Translations under genes and position numbers: made by a program | In this document: piece by piece, positions 61,268 through 64,000 of the stretch | Layout of the letters: the number at the start of each line of letters is the position of its first letter | Position numbering within the stretch: the stretch's first letter is position 1 | Notes under the pieces: model-generated | Seen by the model: only the letters and a program-made list of their open reading frames with translations | Told to the model about the DNA's origin: nothing | The model's database searches: none | Assembly (NCBI RefSeq): GCF_002204745.1 | Contig: NZ_NIRR01000007.1 | Span: forward strand, 86,436-150,435 | Source of the DNA: Hymenobacter amundsenii | GTDB taxonomy: Bacteria > Bacteroidota > Bacteroidia > Cytophagales > Hymenobacteraceae | Length of the DNA: 64,000 bases | Direction: 5' to 3'

Positions 61268-61597
61268 ATGGGACATAAAGCCATCGAAATCACGGATGCT
61301 AACTTCGACCAGATCATCAACTCCGACAAACCCGTACTCGTGGACTTTTGGGCCGAGTGGTGCGGCCCCTGCCGCATGGTGGGTCCGGTAGTAGAAGAGT
61401 TGGCCGGCGAATACGAAGGCAAAGTCATTATCGGAAAAGTCGATGTGGACGCTAACCCACAGACGTCGGCCAAGTTCGGCATCCGCAGCATCCCGACCCT
61501 GCTCGTGTTCAAGAACGGCCAGGTAGTCGATAAGCAAGTGGGTGCCGTGCCTAAGCACGTACTGGCCCAGAAGCTCGACGCCCAGGTAACGGCTTAA
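61268..61597 (+). CDS. trxA: Thioredoxin
   Basis: A 109-residue protein with the active site W31-C-G-P-C35 in [14 protein letters not shown] and the cis-proline loop [13 protein letters not shown]. It reduces disulfides in cytoplasmic proteins. The size is normal and there is no signal peptide. The gap 61046-61267 is GC-rich and holds no recognised gene. A terminator follows. Confidence 0.97.
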   Translation: MGHKAIEITDANFDQIINSDKPVLVDFWAEWCGPCRMVGPVVEELAGEYEGKVIIGKVDVDANPQTSAKFGIRSIPTLLVFKNGQVVDKQVGAVPKHVLAQKLDAQVTA

Positions 61598-61629
61598 GTA
61601 ACTACTATACTTCCCCTGCGCGACAATTC

Positions 61630-61671
61630 AAAAGTCCCCCGGTGCTGCTACGGCAGTTCCGGGGGACTTTT
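61630..61671. terminator. Terminator after trxA
   Basis: AAAAGTCCCCCGG (61630-61642) and CCGGGGGACTTTT (61659-61671), perfect 13-bp arms, ending in TTTT. It lies between convergent genes. Confidence 0.88.
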
Positions 61672-61688
61672 GCTTTCGGGGGTCGCCG

Positions 61689-62657
61689 CTAATCGGCGGG
61701 GTCGGGGGCGGCGGCGTGGGCTTCGGAAGGCGGCCCTTGGGGGGGCTTAGGCCCCGCCGCCAGCGAGAATCCCGGGCCGAAGTAGATGGGAATTGTGAAC
61801 GTCATGGCTGTGGGCAGGTTGTATTCGCGGCCCGCTTCGAAAGGTGGCAGGCTGGCTACCACCCGCTGGGCTTCCCGGTCGGCTTCGGCGGCCAGGCCCT
61901 GCACCACCCGTACTTGGCTCACGCGCCCGTCTTCGCCCACCCGGTAGCTTACCAGCACATTGCCCACAATGCCCCGGCTCCGTACTTCGCGCGGGTAGCT
62001 GGTATTGCGGGTCACGAAGCTCAGCAACGCCGCCTCGCCGCCCGGAAAACGTGGTAACTCCCGGGGCCGCACGCGCTGCATGTACGGCGAGCCATCCTTA
62101 TTGAAGAAAGCCAGCGCCAGCGGCTTGCCCTGGCGGTCGGGCATCTCAATAGCACTCAGTTCACCGCTGTCGTAGTAGTAGCGCCACTCCCCTACCGGGC
62201 GGCCGGCGTGGTAGTGTCCTTCGGAGCGCTTCTGCCCGTTGCGGTGCACCGACAGCCACCGGCCTACCCGCTGCCCGTCGGCATAGTCGCCGCGCTGGCT
62301 TACGCGGCCGTCTTCGTACCAGCCCAGGTACAGGCCGTCGGCCTCGTCGTTGCGGTAGTGCACCTGGGCAGCCTTGCTGCCGTCGGGGTGGTACCAAGTG
62401 AGCAGGCCAACGCGCACCGGCGGATCGATGGACGTGAGCGTGCCCTTCAGCAGTAACCCGCCCGTGAGGGAAAACTCCCGCATGGCGTAGGTGCCCAGTA
62501 GCTCGTTTTTACGGTCGATGAGCCGGTAATGAGTCGCGCTATCAGGGACGGTGGGCTGGTGCTGGTCGTTGAGGTAGATGGCCGGCAGGGTCTGCCCCCG
62601 GCCGGGCCGGGCAGCCGACAGCGCAAAAAGCAGGAGAAAAGCGTAGCGAATTCTCAT
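61689..62657 (-). CDS. TonB C-terminal domain protein with YwqK-type repeats
   Basis: A 322-residue secreted protein (signal ending GRGQ). Residues about 85-175 hold MORN/YwqK-like repeats (GLLTWYHPDGSKAAQVHYRND, GLYLGWYEDGRVSQRGDYADG, GRWLSVHRNGQKRSEGHYHAG). Residues about 200-290 are a TonB-C domain (FPGGEAALLSFVTRNTSYPREVRSRGIVGNVLVSYRVGEDGRV). It has no membrane anchor beyond the signal peptide, so unlike classical TonB it cannot take energy from ExbBD directly. The tail is Pro/Ala-rich. Confidence 0.87.
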   Translation of the reverse strand: MRIRYAFLLLFALSAARPGRGQTLPAIYLNDQHQPTVPDSATHYRLIDRKNELLGTYAMREFSLTGGLLLKGTLTSIDPPVRVGLLTWYHPDGSKAAQVHYRNDEADGLYLGWYEDGRVSQRGDYADGQRVGRWLSVHRNGQKRSEGHYHAGRPVGEWRYYYDSGELSAIEMPDRQGKPLALAFFNKDGSPYMQRVRPRELPRFPGGEAALLSFVTRNTSYPREVRSRGIVGNVLVSYRVGEDGRVSQVRVVQGLAAEADREAQRVVASLPPFEAGREYNLPTAMTFTIPIYFGPGFSLAAGPKPPQGPPSEAHAAAPDPAD

Positions 62658-62825
62658 GGGCAGCCCGGTTAATAATCCAATTCGGATTTACTAAATATAG
62701 CCTACCGGCAAGCAGTGAGCAACTTTCGATGAAAATTCTATTTTTAATCCTACATAAGCTTTTTGGCAGTCTATTCCTGCGCGGCCACCCTACCCGGCAA
62801 CAGCTACCCCTGCCCTACACAGAAA

Positions 62826-62885
62826 CCGGCACTGCAGACCAGCACCCAAGGTCGGATGCCGGCCCGCAGTGCCGGGAAGCATGGG
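62826..62885 (-). terminator. Hairpin after the Lrp-family gene
   Basis: CCGGCACTGC (62826-62835) and GCAGTGCCGG (62876-62885) pair; the 40-base loop has no clear inner stem. It lies eleven bases after the stop codon on the minus strand. Confidence 0.55.
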
Positions 62886-62896
62886 GCGGGGCGTGC

Positions 62897-63382
62897 TTAG
62901 CTGGCGTCGCCAGTTATTTCTTGCAACTGAATGGGCCGATTGAAGGCTTCTTCCAGCGAAATCAGGGTTTCGGTGCGCTCTATACCCTCAATCAGCTGAA
63001 TCTGCTCGTGCAGTACTTCGCGCAGATGGTTGGTGTCGCGGCAGATGAGGCGTGCGAAAATACCATAGGCGCCGGTGGTAAAGTCAATGCTGACCACCTC
63101 CGGAATCAGGTAGAGTTGCTTCACAACGCCCTCATATACCGAGCTTTTCTGCAGGTAGATTCCCAGAAAAGCCCTCACGCCGAATCCCAGCTTCTGGTAG
63201 TCGATTTTAAGCGTGGCGCCCTGCACGATACCAAGTTCTTCGAGCCGTGCCATGCGGACATGCACTGTTCCACCCGATACATGCACTTTGCGGGCGATTT
63301 CGGTGTAGGGCGTTTTGGCATCTTCAATCAACAGGGCCAGAATCTTCCGGTCGGTGTCGTCAAGTTCGTAATTACGGGCCAT
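62897..63382 (-). CDS. Lrp/AsnC-family transcriptional regulator
   Basis: A 161-residue protein. Residues about 5-60 form the helix-turn-helix (LDDTDRKILALLIEDAKTPYTEIARKVHVSGGTVHVRMARLEELGIV) and about 65-150 the RAM ligand domain (FLGIYLQKSSVYEGVVKQL, FTTGAYGIFARLICRDTNHLREVL). Such regulators sense amino acids and usually control transport or metabolism. The next gene on the other strand is the tRNA-like RNA, so the target is unclear. Confidence 0.94.
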   Translation of the reverse strand: MARNYELDDTDRKILALLIEDAKTPYTEIARKVHVSGGTVHVRMARLEELGIVQGATLKIDYQKLGFGVRAFLGIYLQKSSVYEGVVKQLYLIPEVVSIDFTTGAYGIFARLICRDTNHLREVLHEQIQLIEGIERTETLISLEEAFNRPIQLQEITGDAS

Positions 63383-63492
63383 TTTATTCTGTGTTGATTA
63401 ACTATATTTTAATGAAACAGGCAATGCCTTAAAAAGTATGTAAAAATTCAGCACAAATCTGACTAAAAATTTTACCATACCAATATGATTAC

Positions 63493-63500
63493 TACATTTG
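63493..63500 (+). promoter_or_regulatory. Promoter -7 element (TACATTTG) of the tRNA-like RNA
   Basis: Perfect TAnnTTTG, with TTTA 19 bases upstream at the -33 position. The predicted start, near 63506, is about 34 bases before the tRNA-like structure. Confidence 0.55.
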
Positions 63501-63539
63501 TCATAATCCAACGCGAAAGGTGCCGGATTATTTTGACAC

Positions 63540-63654
63540 TGTAGAATGATGAAACTGGCAGACATACCCTCCTCTCTCGGGGGTGGAGATTCGGGAAAAA
63601 CTGGTCCGGCGGCCGGCTAACTACTCCTTGGAGGTTCGAATCCTTCTTCTACAG
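63540..63654 (+). tRNA. tRNA-like cloverleaf, class II, possible anticodon CTC
   Basis: Read by hand: acceptor stem TGTAGAA (63540-63546) with TTCTACA (63647-63653); T8; D arm ATG/CAT (63549-63551, 63563-63565) with loop AAACTGGCAGA; anticodon arm CCCTC/GGGGG (63567-63583) with loop CTCTCTC; T arm GGAGG/CCTTC (63630-63646) with loop TTCGAAT; discriminator G at 63654. The three-base-pair D stem and the position of GG in the D loop are class II traits. The variable region, 46 bases (63584-63629), is far longer than in normal tRNA-Leu or tRNA-Ser; it can form GGAG/CTCC and CCGG/CCGG stems. Position 37 is T instead of a purine. It is either a decayed or divergent tRNA or a tRNA-mimicking RNA. Confidence 0.5.
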
Positions 63655-63666
63655 CACAATGGCTTT

Positions 63667-63688
63667 GGGTGGGACTATGTGGGGAGGG
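63667..63688 (+). other. G-quadruplex motif downstream of the tRNA-like element
   Basis: Four G tracts (3, 3, 4 and 3 G) are separated by T, ACTATGT and A: a canonical G3+N1-7 motif in 22 bases. It starts 13 bases after the tRNA-like element. Confidence 0.7.
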
Positions 63689-63695
63689 ATTAACG

Positions 63696-63762
63696 GAACA
63701 TATCTGGGTGGGTATGTTCTGAATTGAGAGGCGGCATCTGGGTGGGTGCCGCCTTCTTTTTT
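63696..63762 (+). terminator. Twin hairpins with identical loops and terminator
   Basis: Hairpin 1: GAACATA (63696-63702), loop TCTGGGTGGG, TATGTTC (63713-63719). Hairpin 2: GGCGGCA (63730-63736), the same loop, TGCCGCC (63747-63753), followed by TTCTTTTTT. Stems differ in sequence but the ten-base loops are the same; the G-quadruplex region also contains GGGTGGG. Hairpin 2 has the layout of an intrinsic terminator. Confidence 0.8.
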
Positions 63763-63903
63763 CTTATTTTGCCAATATTCTGCTCATTCAGCAGTTTTTT
63801 TGGTCATTCTGGCATCAGCTTTTATAACCGGCCGCAAAGATCATATTTTCCGGTTAATACATCATTGCCACGGATAAAATAAAGGTTGCGTGCCCCGGCT
63901 CTA

Positions 63904-64000
63904 GAGCCTGTTATGCACTGGTAGCGTAATTTGGGGTATGGCACAGCAAAGAGCATACCCCAGCGACGTAACGGATGGCGAATGGATGTTTGTAGCGCCC
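63904..64000 (+). mobile_element. Left end of an IS5-family insertion sequence
   Basis: GAGCCTGTTATGCAC at 63904-63918 has the form of an IS5-group terminal repeat, next to CTA that may be a target duplication. The transposase gene begins 20 bases further on. The element runs off the window. Confidence 0.7.
63938..64000 (+). CDS. IS5-family transposase, partial
   Basis: Twenty-one codons starting MAQQRAYPSDVTDGEWMFVA, the usual N-terminus of IS5-family DDE transposases (typically Y-P-S-D-x-T-D-x-x-W). The catalytic residues lie outside the window. The ATG at 63938 is the first in frame after the terminal repeat. Confidence 0.85.
   Translation, partial: MAQQRAYPSDVTDGEWMFVAP

Overview
The window looks like a chromosome segment of a high-GC member of the Bacteroidota, most likely Hymenobacter or a close relative in the Cytophagales. 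The evidence is two secreted proteins with type IX secretion (T9SS) sorting tails, a SusC-like outer-membrane receptor, TonB-C, DUF4252, DUF2382 and OmpA/TSP3 proteins, a Rho factor with a long disordered insert, promoters with the Bacteroidota -7 motif TAnnTTTG, and many lipoproteins. The genus is inferred from gene content and composition; no rRNA gene is present to confirm it.

Layout. 1-9.4 kb: the edge of an unknown gene, an M1-like metallopeptidase, a lipoprotein, a secreted coiled-coil protein, a pterin pair (6-PTPS/QueD overlapping FolE), an SDR39U1 epimerase with a membrane toroid-like protein, and a creatininase-family hydrolase. 9.4-16.7 kb: a long minus-strand run with a class A penicillin-binding protein, five small membrane proteins, a DUF4173-like membrane protein, its winged-helix regulator and another membrane protein; two similar operators lie in front of the two larger membrane genes. 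17-20.9 kb: membrane protein, methyltransferase, UbiA prenyltransferase, lipoprotein, DsbA-like protein. 21-24 kb: two tandem T9SS cargo paralogues. 24-34.5 kb: rho, serS, OsmC, a small conserved protein, a GT9 glycosyltransferase, PolX, three related small lipoproteins and an EVE-domain protein. 34.6-44.6 kb: secreted protein, DUF4252 lipoprotein, OmpA protein, aminopeptidase P, a second GT9 enzyme, M16 protease, a lone SRA/YDG domain protein beside a low-GC orphan, and an O-methyltransferase. 44.8-57.1 kb: SusC-like receptor, lytic transglycosylase with LysM repeats, desaturase (3' frameshift), dnaE and a secreted protein (3' frameshift). 57.2-64 kb: two DUF2382 stress proteins, a GbsR/MarR regulator with its target operon, thioredoxin, a TonB-C/YwqK protein, an Lrp regulator, a tRNA-like RNA locus and the start of an IS5-family element.

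Two features go beyond ordinary annotation. First, intergenic regions carry a dispersed family of inverted repeats sharing arms that begin GTCATKCTGAGCG, often bordered by 7- or 8-base tandem arrays; several such repeats run into genes and supply their last codons. Second, at 63.5-63.76 kb a promoter drives a class II tRNA-like cloverleaf with a very long variable region, followed by a G-quadruplex motif, two hairpins with the same ten-base loop, and a terminator. This is the best candidate in the window for an undescribed RNA.

Most other genes are housekeeping or cell-envelope functions. Two small regulatory circuits can be read directly: the winged-helix regulator with its twin operators, and the GbsR-type regulator whose operator covers its own -33 element and recurs before the downstream SDR gene.
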